Origin: Syngnathus acus
Lineage: Eukaryota; Chordata; Actinopteri; Syngnathiformes; Syngnathidae
DNA length: 64,000 nucleotides
NCBI RefSeq assembly: GCF_901709675.1
Contig: NC_051101.1
Span: 868,001-932,000, forward strand
Reading direction: 5' to 3'
Shown here: positions 21,200 to 32,430 of the stretch, one piece after another
Numbering within the stretch: the stretch's first letter is position 1
How the letters are laid out: each line of letters opens with the position of its first letter
Program-made: the position numbers and the translations under genes
The notes under the pieces: generated by a model
Seen by the model: only the letters and a program-made list of their open reading frames with translations
What the model was told of the DNA's origin: nothing
Database searches by the model: none

Positions 21200-23870
21200 G
21201 GCTGCCCCGTGAGGATGTGTTCCCCCCCACTTATTTTGAGAACGGTGAGTCCTAGACTCCAACTGCTTTTTTTCTGTCTTCCTGGGGGTCTGTTCAGGTA
21301 GTGTGGCAAATTTGAACAGCTTCCCTCATTCCTAGGCCAAATTACAGGGGGGAACACATCCTCACGGGCCAGCCGTGAGGATGTGTTCCCCCCCCTTATT
21401 TTGAGAACGGTGAGTGCTGGACTCCAGCTGTTTTTTTTTCTGTCTTCCTGGGGTTCTGTTCAGGTAGTGTGGCAAATTTGAAAAGGTTCCCTCATTCCTA
21501 GGCCAAATTACAGAGGTGGAACACATCCTCACGGCTGCCCCGTGAGGATATGTTCCCCCCCTTATTTTGAGAACGGTGAGTGCTGGACTCCAGCTGGGGT
21601 TTTTTCTGTCTTCCTGGGGTTCTGTTCAGGTAGTGTGGCAAATTTGAACAGGTTCCAGTGGCGTAGCCAAGCCGGGGCGAGCCGGGGCGGCGCCCCGGTT
21701 AGGACTCCCTGCGCCCCGGTTGAAAAAAATCGAGCTTTTCCGATTCTTCATTTTCATGCCGTTTTTTTCTTTCGGTCTTGCGCGAATGTGCTTGCGCTAT
21801 TCTATGTGCGCGATGTTATCCATTCACCGTTTGCCTCCCGGACCCGGATGTTGTTTTAGCGATCAGCGAACGGCGTGGGTGATGTTCGATTTTTTTTCTC
21901 CTACATGAAGATGAATAAAAAGCGAATTACCGATTTCTTTGGTGTACCTAAAGCAAAAAATTGTCAGGAAGAGGATGATGCTTCTCGCGCTAGCTGTAGC
22001 ATTGGTAGAGTTCCTGAAAGTCGACTCGGGAGCGACTCAGAGTCAGAGTCGAGCAGTGCCAGTGTCACAATCACTATCGAGAATGGTTCTGCATGCACGA
22101 GTGGCAGTGCAACGAGAGGTCTTTCTCTGCTATGAAACGAGTAAAGAGCTACTTGAGGTCTTCAATGACTGAAGAGAGGCTGCATGCTCTATCTGTCATC
22201 AACATTGAGAATCAGCTGCCTATTGATGCTAATGCAATTGTTTTGAAATTCGCAGCCAATGATGGAAACAGGCGACTCCTGTTGTATTAAGCTTTACAGT
22301 TAAATATGATACAGTTGCTTTCTTCCACAGTTCCATTCTGTTTTTTATTTTGTGGTATTCTTGTAACTTTTTCTTATAGCAAGTTCTATTCTGTTCAGGT
22401 GTTTTTCATGTTTTCTGTTCCTTTACAAAAAGTTATTGGTATAGCTTGATTTTTATTAGCATGACTTGACTGAATTCAGAAACTGATCATTCTAATCAGC
22501 ACTCCTTCCCTCATAGTAGTGACTGTGTTTTCTTAGCATGTATATTACTAAATCAACCCAAGGTGGACTATATTTTTGGCTCATATATTTTTCATATTCA
22601 TTATAGCAGTGTATTGGTTATTTATTGTAGTTATTGAACTAAAATACTGAATTCAGAAACTGATCATTCTAATCAGCACTCCTTCCCTCATAGTAGTGAC
22701 TGTGTTTTCTTAGAATGTATATTACTAAATCAACCCAAGGTGGACTATATTTTTGGCTCATATATTTTTCATATTCATTATAGCAGTGTATTTGTTATTC
22801 ATTGTAGTTATTGAAGTAAAATACTGAATCTCAGTTATGAATCTCTTATGTTGCCTGGATTTCATTATGCTATACCACTCCAATATGAATGGATGTTGTA
22901 ACTGCTGATCTATGTTCAATAAACAAGGTTGTACTTCTAAGAAATTCCAAGTTATTACTGATTACTGAGTTGATTTATTACCCTGGAACTATATGTTAAA
23001 AATATAAGTTTTTTTTACATTGAAACATCTGGTTGTGGGGCCTGTGGGCGCTACGCCACTGACAGGTTCCCTCATTCCTAGGCCAAATTACAGGGGGGGA
23101 ACACATCCTCACGGCTGCCCCGTGAGGATATGTTCACCCCCCTTATTTTGAGAACGGTGAGTGCTGGACTCCAGGTGTTTTTTTTCTGTCTTCCTGGGGT
23201 TCTGTTCCGGTAGTGTGGCAAATTTGAACAGGTTCCCTCATTCCTAGGCCAAATTACAGGGGGGGAACACATCCTCACGGCTGCCCCATGAGGATATGTT
23301 CCCCCCCTTATTTTGAGAACGGTGAGTGCTGGACTCCAGCTGTTTTTTTTCTGTCTTCCTGGGGGTCAGTTCAGGTAGTGTGGCAAATTTGAACAGGGCA
23401 AATGTGAACAGAATTTCACAGGGCACCCGTAAGGATATGTTCCCCCCTGTAACTTGGGCTAGGAATGAGGGAACCTGTTCAAATTTGCCACACTACCTGA
23501 ACAGACCCCCAGGAAGACAGAAAAAAAACAGCTGGAGTCCAGCACTCACCGTTCTCAAAATAAGTGGGGGGGAACACATCCTCAGGGGGCAGCTGTGAGG
23601 ATGTGTTCCCCCCTGTAATTTGGCCTAGGAATGAGGGAACCTGTTCAAATTGGCCACACTACCCGAACAGAACCCCAGGAAGACAGAAAAAAAAACAGCT
23701 GGAGTCCAGCACTCACCGTTCTCAAAATAAGGGGGGGGGGGAACACATCCTCACGGGGCAGCCGTGAGGATGTGTTCCCCCCTGTAATTTGGCCTAGGAA
23801 TGAGGGAACCTGTTCAAATTGGCCACACAACCTGAACAGACCCCCAGGAAGATAGAAAAAAAGCCAGTCG
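21200..23870. repeat. 165-bp tandem repeats in inverted arrays inside the foldback
   Basis: Units begin near 21210, 21375, 21541, then after the hAT insertion near 23123 and 23289 in one orientation. From about 23430 to 23870 they run in reverse orientation with slightly longer units (about 170 bp). Each unit ends in a short palindrome made of ...CATCCTCACGG / CCGTGAGGATG..., so unit junctions can themselves form hairpins. Confidence 0.8.
21656..23061 (+). mobile_element. hAT element with CAGTGGCGTAGCC ends, internally deleted
   Basis: The element is 1,406 bp between perfect 8-bp duplications ACAGGTTC (21648-21655 and 23062-23069). It starts CAGTGGCGTAGCC and ends CGCTACGCCACTG. The plus strand retains the N-terminus of a transposase (21906-22135: KKRITDFFGVPKAK, then a serine-rich stretch). 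It also retains the C-terminal dimerisation tail (about 22140-22290: MTEERLHALSVINIENQLP). The catalytic core is missing. A 165-bp segment around 22480-22640 is repeated at 22650-22810. Shorter relatives lie at 33815-34103 and 57096-57394. Confidence 0.88.
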
Positions 23871-24655
23871 ATGTCCAGAACTCACCGTTCTCAAAATGGG
23901 AGGGGGGCACAAATTCTCACGGCTTGACATTTTTTATAGAGTTCTTGTTACAATTTTTATCCCCCCTCCCCACCACCTGTCACTTTGCTTGGACAAAAGG
24001 AGCCTTCGGAACTGAAATTTCTTCTCAATTATTCATTCAAATCAATTCACTCAAATCATTCTCGTTATGAAAGATTTGATCATAAAACGTGTGTGGCTTT
24101 TTCTTAAATGAACACGTTTGACATGACTATAGTGTCAGCTTTAATTATATTGCGCTGTCATTTTAAAGCAAATTAATAAATGCAACAATATTAATTTGCT
24201 TTGAAAATACCTGAGTAATAAAATGGATGGATGAATGATGATCACAATTAAGTAGAAAGTCTCCTTTGTAATATATACTCCTCGTAGCATGTAACGGTAC
24301 CCAAAAAGAGGAGTTTCTTTGCATCGAGGTTTATGCAAAGAGCTCACGTAATTATATTGTTGCTTTTTGGTGAAGTGAATGAGTGTTCCGTCTGTACGAC
24401 TGGTCTTTGAATGCCCCCCGCTTCAATGGCAGAACGCGGATGAACTTAAAGACATCAAATGAGAATAATCCTTTGTAAAAAATAAAATTGACTGACGCAA
24501 ACGTAAGTTCTTCATGTTTTTATTGAAAACAACATAGTGCTGACGCCGCACGACGGCGTACGACATCGGTTTTTCGCTTCCCAAATAAGGCGTGCGCGCT
24601 CCCGCGGCAGGGGGAACAAAATCTCACGGGGGAACCAAATCTAGCACAACACCTG

Positions 24656-25496
24656 TTACTGCCATATTTCCCGCATATATCGGCTCTATTGATAATCTTA
24701 CAAATGAATTCAATGCGACATTGTTAAATGCCATCGACTCTGTGGCGCCGCTACGTCTGAAAACTCGCCGTAGATTGGCTACTCCGTGGTTCACAGATGA
24801 AACACGTACGCTTAAGCAATTATGTAGGAAGCATGAGCGCAAATGGCGTTTAACCAAACTTGAGGTTTTCCATCAGGCAGGGCGTGACAGCATCCTGAAA
24901 TATAAAGATGCGCTTATCTTAGCAAAAACTCGTTATTTTTCGCAAGTCATTAATCTCAATAAAAACAATCCTAAATACCTATTTGATACAGTGGCAAAGC
25001 TAACACTACGCCAGCCGACCCCCGATAGCTCCTTCCACTCAGCTGACGAGTTCATGAAATTTTTTGCTCGAAAGATTGAATCCATTAGGGATGAGATCAA
25101 GATGACCATTCCAATCGTTCAGTCGAGACCGCCGATTACCGGCGCTGACGATCGTGCAATAACCCTCTCAAATTTTAAAAGCGTGTCCCTTGAAAGGCTT
25201 ACACAATTGGTTAGTGCAGCTAAACAAGCAACATGTTTACTCGACCCGCTTCCAGCCAAACTATTTAAAGAATTATTTCAAATTTTAGGACCGTCCGTCT
25301 TAAATATAATTAATCTGTCTGTCTCCTCTGGGATAGTGCCAACAGCCTTTAAAACCGCTATAATTAAACCGTTACTTAAGCGACCAAATCTTGACCCGGA
25401 CTGTCTCAGTAATTATAGGCCAGTTTCAAACCTCCCATTCATAGCAAAACTTCTTGAAAAAGTAGTAGTGCAGCAGCTTATTGATTACATGGTCGC
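24656..25496 (+). pseudogene. LINE ORF2 linker and start of reverse transcriptase
   Basis: This continues the protein begun at 19190 on the far side of the foldback. It contains the linker (PWFTDETRTLKQLCRKHERK), the S..A.CLLDPLP motif and the first RT blocks (TAFKTAIIKPLLKR, SNYRPVSNLPFIAKLLEKVV). The FADD active-site block is absent because similarity ends where repeat X begins at 25497. Confidence 0.8.
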
Positions 25497-26512
25497 TGTT
25501 GGATTTTTGGTCCACAATTTAGGGAGCGCGCTATCTGCGCCTCACGGCAAAAGCCATTGCCAATCACCTGTTATCCAATTTACTCACTGCGTGCTCGTTT
25601 GATTTCTTCAGATTTGGGAAAATGCTACGACATTGAAGCAGAAATTAGACTTACACAGGTTGGTTGAGTTCAATCACAATTCTTGTTAAGAAAGCTCTGT
25701 TTTCAGGAAAGTACAATACAGCGCTGGGCCTTTCGTGCGACCATGCTCAAGAGCAGAAAGTCTCCATTCAGAAAAGGCAACGTTCAAGGTTCTTTGGTCA
25801 GCTTATATTCAGTTGCACATGCCAGTGTGGGCCGAGTTTGATGGATGATGAGTCTTTGGGGTGGGGCAAGTTCGCAGGAGAGTTTGATTCCATGGGAGTG
25901 GGTGCTGGTTCGGTGAGAGCTGGTTCTGTGGGGTTGGGTGCTGATTATGGGCGATTCGATGTGTGTGGGGGCTGTTTTCCTTTCCGTCTTTCAGCCTTGA
26001 CAATCATCTTTGGCCGGGTTCTTGGCTGTCTCCCTATGGCACCTCTACCGGTTTTATCTCCAAGTGTCCTTCCTGTAAACCATTCTTGCACATACATCCA
26101 CTTCGCCCACTGTCGCACACCGCCCATTCATCATTCTTTCAATTTTGTCCTTTTGTACGGAATTATGTCAGCTTTTGGCTGTGACATCATCAATTTATTA
26201 ATGTTCCCTGACTATGCAAAGTTTGTACTCACCACTTACCATGTTTTTGTTTGTTCTTTTGATACTCCATGTACTTGCTTACGTCATCATATTCTTAGTT
26301 TAATCATGCTTCCAACCATATCTTTTCTTTGTTAGGCAAAATATTTCCCTCTGTCCAGAACGTTCAGTAGTAATCGAAAACTGGCGTCTAGCATTAGTCA
26401 AAACATAAGATACAATCAAGTACTGAACATTTTTAGATGACTTTGGCAGTGTCCGTGATTTAGAAAATCATCAGGCATGCATTAAACAGTTCCTTAAGGT
26501 CATTAAGCTACC
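25497..26512. repeat. Direct repeat X, right copy, with extension
   Basis: 25497-26370 matches 16955-17819 in the same orientation. The following bases to 26512 (ATCGAAAACTGGCGTCTAGC and onward) are not in the left copy, but are present in the reverse copy around 59165-59300. The family is therefore longer than the segment shared by the two flanks. No protein is recognisable. Confidence 0.7.
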
Positions 26513-26807
26513 GTTTTTTTCCATGTATAATGCGCAAAATTTAACTAATTTATTGTCCTAAAATCTGGGGTGCGCATTATACATGGGGACAAAAAAAAAA
26601 AAAAAAGTTTTTTTTTTTTTTTTTTTTTTAAGAAAATCATGATACAACAATTTTTGAAGAAAATCTTGTCACGGATGGTTCTTTACAACGTCACTTTCCT
26701 CTCTTCATTTTAACCTAACTGATCGCGGTGGTGCCTTTCTGGGCAGTTGGAGAAATCAACGCCAACAAAAGTCAAGTTTATTTATTTTAAAAAAAATACA
26801 TCCAGCC
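26513..26807. mobile_element. Left part of an ACCGT-type element, split by the RTE LINE
   Basis: It begins CCGTTTTTTTCCATGTATAA, carries the same interior as the copies at 41943-43282 (TTGTCCTAAAATCTGGGGTG) and contains long A and T runs. The RTE LINE is inserted at 26808. The rest of the element resumes after 30178 and ends near 30836. Confidence 0.6.
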
Positions 26808-29800
26808 ATCCATCCATCCATCCATCCATCCATCCATCTTCTTCCGCTTATCCGGGGTCGGGTCGCGGGGGCAGCAGCTTCAGGAGGGACTCCCAGACTT
26901 CCCTCTCCCCAGCCACTTTATCTAGCTCATCCCGGGGGATCCCAAGGCGTTCCCAGGCCAGCTGAGAGACATAGTCTCTCCAGCGCATCCTGGGTCGTCC
27001 CCGGGGTCTCCTACCGGTGGGACATGCCCGGAACACCTCCCCAGGGAGGCGTCCAGGAGGCATCCTGATGAGATGCCCGAGCCACCTCATCTGGCTCCTC
27101 TCAACGTGGAGGAGTAGCGACTCTACTCCGAGTCTCTCCCGGATGACCGAACTTCTCACCCTATCTCTAAGGGAGAGCCCGGACATCCTGCGGAGAAAAC
27201 TCATTTCGGCCGCTTGTATCCGGGATCTCGTTCTTTCGGTCACGACCCATAGCTCGTGACCATAGGTGAGGGTAGGAGCGTAAATCGACCGGTAAATTGA
27301 GAGCGTTGCCTTTTGGCTCAGCTCTCTCTTTACCACGACGGACCGGTACAGAGTCCGCATTACTGCCGACGCTGCACCGATCCGCCTGTCGATCTTGCGC
27401 TCCATCCTCCCCTTACTCGTGAACAAGACCCCAAGATACTCCTCCACTTGGGGCAGGATCTCATCCCCGATCCGGAGAGGGCATTCCACCCTTTTCCGAT
27501 CGAGGACCATGGACTCGGATTTGGAGGTGCTGACCCTCATCCCGACCGCTTCACACTCGGCTGCGAACCGCTCCAGTGAGAGCTGGAGATCACGGCCTGA
27601 AGAAGCCAACAGCACCACGTCGTCTGTAAAAAGCAGAGACGCGATGCTGAGGTCCCCAAACCGGACACCCTCAACGCCTCGGCTGCGCCTAGAAATTCTG
27701 TCCATAAAAATTATGAACAGAATCGGTGACAAAGGGCAGCCTTGGCGGAGTCCAACCCTCACTGGGAACGAATCCGACTTACTGCCGGAAATGCGGACCA
27801 AACTCTGGCATCGGTGATACAGGGACCGAACCGCCCTTATCAGTTGGCTCGGTACCCCGTACTCCCGAAGCACCCCCCACAGAACCTCCCGAGGGACACG
27901 GTCGAACGCCTTCTCCAAGTCCACAAAACACATGTGGACTGGTTGGGCGAACTCCCATGCACCCTCGAGGATCCTGCTGAGGGTGAAGAGCTGGTCCACT
28001 GTTCCACGGCCAGGACGAAAGCCACACTGTTCCTCCTGAATCCGAGGTTCGACCTCCCGACGGACCCTCCTCTCCAGCACCCCTGAATAGACCTTACCAG
28101 GGAGGCTGAGGAGTGTAATTCCCCTGTAATTGGAACACACCCTCCGGTCCCCCTTCTTAAAGCGGGAAACCACCACCCCAGTCTGCCAATCCAGAGGCAC
28201 TGTCCCCGATGTCCACGCGATGTTGTAGAGACGTGTCAGCCATGACAGCCCCACAACATCCAGAGCCCTTAAGAAATCCGGGCGGATCTCATCCACCCCC
28301 GGGGCCTTGCCACCGAGGAGTTTTTTAACTACCTCAGTGACTTCGACCCCAGAGATTGGAGAGTCCGCCTCAGAGTCCCCAGGCCCTGCTTCCACAATGG
28401 AAGGCGTGTAGGTGGAATTGAGGAGGTCTTCGAAGTATTTTCCCCACCGACACACGACGTCCCGAGTCGAGGTCAGCAGCACGCCATCTCCACTGTAAAC
28501 AGTGTTGACGTTGCACTGCTTCCCCCTCCTGAGACGCCGGATGGTGGACCAGAATTTCCTCGAAGCCGTCCGGAAGTCATTCTCCATGGCCTCGCCAAAC
28601 TCCTCCCACGCCCGGGTTTTTGCCTCAGCAACCGCCGAAGCCGCGTTCCGCTTGGCCATCCGGTACCTGTCAGCTGCCTCCGGAGTCCCGCAGGCCAAAA
28701 CGGCCCGATAGGACTTCTTCTTCAGCTTGACGGCATCCCTTACCGCCGGTGTCCACCAGCGGGTTTGGGGATTGCCGCCACGACAGGCACCAATGACCTT
28801 ACGGCCACAGCTCCGGTCGGCCGCCTCAACAATGGAGGCACGGAACAAGGTCCACTCGGACTCAATGTCCCCCGCCTCCCCCGGGACGTGGGAAAAGCTC
28901 TGCCGGAGGTGGGAGTTGAAGCTCTTCCTGACAAGGGATTCCGCCAGACGTTCCCAGCAGACCCTCACAGAGCGTTTGGGTCTGCCAGGTCGGACCGGCA
29001 TCTTCCCCCACCATCGGAGCCAACCCACCACCAGGTGGTGATCAGTTGACAGCTCCGCCCCTCTCTTCGCCCGAGTGTCCAAAACATGCGGCCGCAAATC
29101 CGATGACACGACTACAAAGTCGATCATCGAACTGCGGCCTAGGGTGTCCTGGTGCCAAGTGCACACATGGACACCCTTATGCTTGAACATGGTGTTCATT
29201 ATAGAAAATCCGTGTCGAGCACAGAAGTCCAATAATAGAACACCGCTCGGGTTCAGATCGGGGGGGCCGTTCCTCCCAATCACGCCCTTCCAGGTCTCAC
29301 TGTCATTGCCCACGTGAGCATTGAAGTCACCCAGTAGAACGATGGAGTCCCCAGAAGGAGCGCTCTCCAGCACTTCCTCCAGGGACTCCAAGAAGGGTGG
29401 GTACTCTGAGCTGCCGTTTGGTGCATAGACACAAACAACAGTCAGGACCCGTCACCCCACCCGAAGGCGGAGGGAGGCTACCCTCTCGTTCACCGGGGTG
29501 AACCCCAATGTGCAGGCGCCCAGCCGGGGGGCAATAAGTATACCCACACCTGCTCGACGCCTCTCACCGTGGGCAACTCCAGAGTGGAAGAGAGTCCAGC
29601 CCCTCTCGAGAGGGCTTGTACCGGAACCCAAACTGTGCGACTATATCTAGTCGGAACTTTTCTGCCTCGCACACCAGCTCGGGCTCCTTTCCAGCCAGAG
29701 AGGTGACATTCCATGTCCCAAGAGCCAGCTTCTGCAGCCGGGGATCAGACCGCCAAGGTCCCTGCCTTTGGCCGCCGCCCAGCTTGCACTGCACCCGACC

Positions 29801-30167
29801 CCTTTGGCCCCTCCCACAGGTGGTGAGCCCATGGGAAGGGGGACCCACGTTTCCTTTTCGGGCTGTGCCCGGCCGGGCCCCATGGGCGAAGGCCCGGCCA
29901 CCAGACGCTCGCCTTCGAGCCCCGCCTCCAGGCCTGGCTCCAGAGGGGGGCCCCGGTGACCCGCGTCCGGGCGAGGGAAAACGAGATCCATTTATTTTGT
30001 TCATCATAAGGGGCTCGTGTGAGCCGTGCTTTGTCTGGCCCCTCACCTAGGACCCGTTTGCCATGGGTGACCCTACCAGGGGCATGAAGCCCCAGACAAC
30101 ATGGCTCCTAGGATCATAGGGGCACGCAAACCCCTCCACCACGATAAGGTGACGACTCACGGAGGGG
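26808..30167 (-). mobile_element. RTE-type LINE, complete-length copy 2
   Basis: The copy is 3,360 bp on the minus strand. The 3' end is an (ATGG)n tract, seen as ATCC repeats at 26808-26838. The 5' end is at 30167. Both sides carry the 11-bp duplication TACATCCAGCC (26797-26807 and 30168-30178), so the whole insertion is bounded. Over the shared 1.45 kb it is almost identical to the copy at 1-1483, including the same frame breaks in the endonuclease region. It inserted into an ACCGT-type element. Confidence 0.92.
26848..29391 (-). pseudogene. RTE LINE ORF2: rest of endonuclease, reverse transcriptase, C-terminus
   Basis: An 847-codon open frame. N-terminal endonuclease motifs are [24 protein letters not shown] and [14 protein letters not shown] motifs are [50 protein letters not shown] (catalytic D) and [13 protein letters not shown]. 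The YADD-type box reads LFTDDVVLL (about residue 587), keeping both aspartates with T where A is usual. The C-terminus has the RTE-typical [17 protein letters not shown]. The start of the endonuclease (GTWNVTSL, about 29700-29740) is in another frame with an apparent gap, so the full protein is not made as one frame. Confidence 0.88.
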
Positions 30168-30299
30168 TACATCCAGCCTAGTTAAGAAATCACCAGGAAG
30201 ATCACCATGACAATTGTGAATAATAAATAAATAATTATTATATACATTATATATATTATTATTATAATAATAAATAATTGTGATAAATAACTGGAACAT

Positions 30300-30836
30300 C
30301 ACTCAAATATTGGTGATCCCGTTGAGTCTCACATATTTCTTCGCTATCGAGTTTGCTACTGCATGCGCAGTGATACTGACCGGCAGAATAACATCCGGTT
30401 GTTCCCAAAGATGATTTTTTTTCTGAAATAATTTTACGTTTACGGACTTAAGTAACCCGGCCGGGTCATACCAAAGACTATAAAAATGGGACCCATTGCC
30501 TCCTTGCTTGGCACTCAGCATTAAGGGTTGGAATTGGGGGGTTAGATCACCAAATGATTCCCGAGCGTGGCGCCGCTGCTGCTCACTGCTCCCCTCTCCC
30601 CCAGGGGATGGATCAAAATCACACGGGGATGGGTCAAATGCAGAGGACAAATTTCACCACACCCAGATGCGTGTGTGACGATCATTGTGACTTTTAAAAA
30701 AAAAAAAAAAAAAAAAAGAAAAGTCAAAATTTGGGTGCGTATTATACATGGGTACAGGCTTTTTTCCAGCATCGACATGCCATTTTTAGGGTGCGTATTA
30801 TACATGGGGGCGCATTATACATGGAAAAAAACGGTA
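30300..30836. mobile_element. Right part of an ACCGT-type element
   Basis: It matches the 43040-43280 copy (GCATGCGCAGTGATACTGAC, CGGTTGTTCCCAAAGATGAT, GTGCGTATTATACATGGGTA) and ends TACATGGAAAAAAACGGTA. It is interrupted at 30455-30722 by a SINE. It is the continuation of the element begun at 26513. Confidence 0.65.
30455..30722 (+). mobile_element. SINE-like insertion with poly(A)-rich end
   Basis: This segment (from CCCGGCCGGGTCATACCAAA to the A-rich run) interrupts the ACCGT element exactly where the 43160 copy reads continuously (ACTTAAGTAAGAGTCAAAAT), giving an empty site. The distal part (GTCAAATGCAGAGGACAAAT, GTGTGTGACGATCATTG) recurs alone at 51640-51722. That fits a short interspersed element with 5'-truncated copies. 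Its RNA ancestor is not clear to me. Confidence 0.6.
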
Positions 30837-30939
30837 TTTTAAAAAAACGTGATTGGATATGTACAACAGCCAAATTAATTTGCACCACATTCAAAGACAC
30901 AAACAGTATGCCACCATTTCTTTTGTTCAAACAGGGCAA

Positions 30940-31206
30940 AGTTTATCATTGGAGAATGGTTAATTTGAATCTTGCAGCTAACATTTGCTTCATTCTTCAA
31001 CAGCTAGGAAGTGAGTGTGAAACGCCCATGACAGGGAAAAGTAAGAGTTTTTTTGTAGGCATTAGTCATTTAAAAAGAGGCTATAGCTGCAGTAATTTAA
31101 GTGAGTATTTCACTTCTATTTCTCTTTATTCGCAGAGTTTCTGAAGGTCATCGTGGAGCCCCTTCTGGCAATCCCTGGGCTGAAGAGCCTCAGGATGCAA
31201 GACTAA
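30940..31206 (+). other. Possible last exons of an unidentified gene
   Basis: Two short segments have splice-like borders. One at about 31011-31042 lies between a cttcaacag acceptor and a gtaagag donor. The other begins near 31138 after ttcgcag, stays open for about 22 codons (FLKVIVEPLLAIPGLKSLRM) and stops at TAA (31204-31206). An AATAAA follows near 31372. I do not recognise the protein and cannot follow it upstream through the repeats. It may be a gene relic or chance. Confidence 0.25.
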
Positions 31207-31209
31207 ATG

Positions 31210-32280
31210 ACAATGATTAAGCTTGAAATTGGTTTGTCAAAATTTTGGATGTCCCACCCCTCATTCTTGATCGCTTACAAATGGAACCTGTAGGGTTCTG
31301 TTAGTTTAATTGCTGTACTGTCAAAGTTACTGACTTTTCAGTTATTTTTTACTTGATTTACAATAAAAAACGTCCTCAATTCAATTTTGTCTACTCTTAA
31401 TTCCACTCCTCTGAAACACTGTTCATAATTCCTTGTATACAGATTGCAAAGCAGTCTTGTGTTAGGAGGCCGCTGATTTGAAGACCTGCATGTTTCCAAG
31501 ACCATGGACAGGTATGATTAGTTTGACATCTGTACTGTAGACTAAAAAAAGACAACAGTGAAGGCTTACGATGTGGTGGCTGCGCTCAATGTTCAATTGT
31601 TTTTTTGTTGTAGACTCTACACAAATGACAATGACAACATTCAATATGCGTGCTCGTGTGACTCGTGCAGAGGGCCCTCAGGAAGACTGCTCTGATAGTG
31701 CTGGTAAATTAAAAAAAAAAAGAAAAACTGTCTGCTCGAGTTCATCTCTGTAGAAGCTGTTAGCGACACACACAGAGGCCACGAATGATCAAACAAGGAC
31801 CGCAATGGCTTTAAAATTAAAACAGGCTCCAGCGCTGAGTAGCAAAGGGGGCTATCAAAACCCCACAAGAGAGTGATGTTTATTTTGTTTCCCCCTTGTG
31901 TTTCACCGAGCTGGTTGTTTTGTTTATTTGATATGTCCTACATAAAATATGTATATATTTATATTGTAACTTAGTAGTTTTGTTCTATTAAATAGCCCCC
32001 ATTTTTTAATATTGTATGTACATTTTTACATTTTTAAACATGATTTAAAAGCATTGCACATTTATATTTGTGATGGTTGGATAAAGTTTGAAAAAATGGT
32101 TTTATTTAGGTTCAATTATCGTTTTGGTTAATTTTAACATCATAAGGTGTATTTATATCTGCAGCTAACATAAGTATGACTGTTACTGAAACCTATTTTT
32201 ATATCAAAAAATGTACATTTTCACACCATCCTGGAACTACACAAACGTAAGGGTCACAGGTTAAATGTTTTGAAGAGACA
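31210..32280. other. AT-rich stretch without recognisable genes
   Basis: The sequence has AT-rich runs and short open frames only. I see no domain, RNA gene or repeat boundary that I can support. Confidence 0.5.
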
Positions 32281-32430
32281 ATGTTGAATAGACGTCTAGA
32301 TGTTCAAATGATCACTAGCGATTAGCGCTAACCGCGCTAATAGCTATTAGCCATCATTCGAACGTCTACTCAATAAACGTCTAAATAACGTTCACATATA
32401 GACGTCTAATAGACGTCTATCCCGTAGACG
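32281..32430. repeat. Inverted repeat rich in AGACGTCTA
   Basis: TTGAATAGACGTCTAGATGT and the complement of ATCATTCGAACGTCTACTCA form an imperfect hairpin. The self-complementary word AGACGTCT recurs several times to 32420. It directly precedes a duplicated hAT end (32431-32540 and 32749-32858) that brackets a reverse fragment of repeat X (32534-32748). Confidence 0.5.

Larger units (their letters stand above)
20303..24658. mobile_element. Giant palindromic foldback element
   Basis: The insertion starts TAACAGGTGTTGTGCTAGAT and ends with its exact complement. Left arm (20303 to about 21200) and right arm (about 23770 to 24658) are near-perfect inverted repeats of about 900 bp. Inside each arm is a tandem array of a roughly 165-bp unit, with GTGAGGATGTGTTCCCCCC and CTTCCTGGGGGTCTGTTCAG as landmarks. 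The orientation inverts near 23410-23450. The left array is split by an hAT element (21656-23061). TTACTG flanks both sides (20297-20302 and 24656-24661), but the last TTA also belongs to the inverted repeat, so the target duplication may be CTG or TTACTG. No transposase is encoded. Architecture matches Foldback-type (Mutator-related) elements. Confidence 0.85.
17820..25496 (+). mobile_element. L2/CR1-group LINE, interrupted twice
   Basis: Three blocks read in one direction. 17820-18115 plus 19131-19171 are the end of ORF1. 19190-20302 is the endonuclease part of ORF2. 24656-25496 is the ORF2 linker and the start of reverse transcriptase (NYRPVSNLPFIAKLLEK). The blocks are separated by an hAT element (18116-19122) and a foldback element (20303-24658). 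The RT active site and 3' end are missing, because the sequence switches to repeat X at about 25497. The copy is therefore dead even without the insertions. Confidence 0.8.

Noticed and set aside
21200-23870. Regularly spaced repeats that might suggest a CRISPR-like array
   Set aside because: The whole 165-bp unit is repeated, with no unique spacers, and the genome is eukaryotic.
16955-26370. Interpretation of the X repeats as LTRs of a retrovirus or Gypsy element
   Set aside because: The internal region is a non-LTR LINE. I see no primer-binding site, gag, protease or integrase, and one X copy continues beyond the shared end in another locus.
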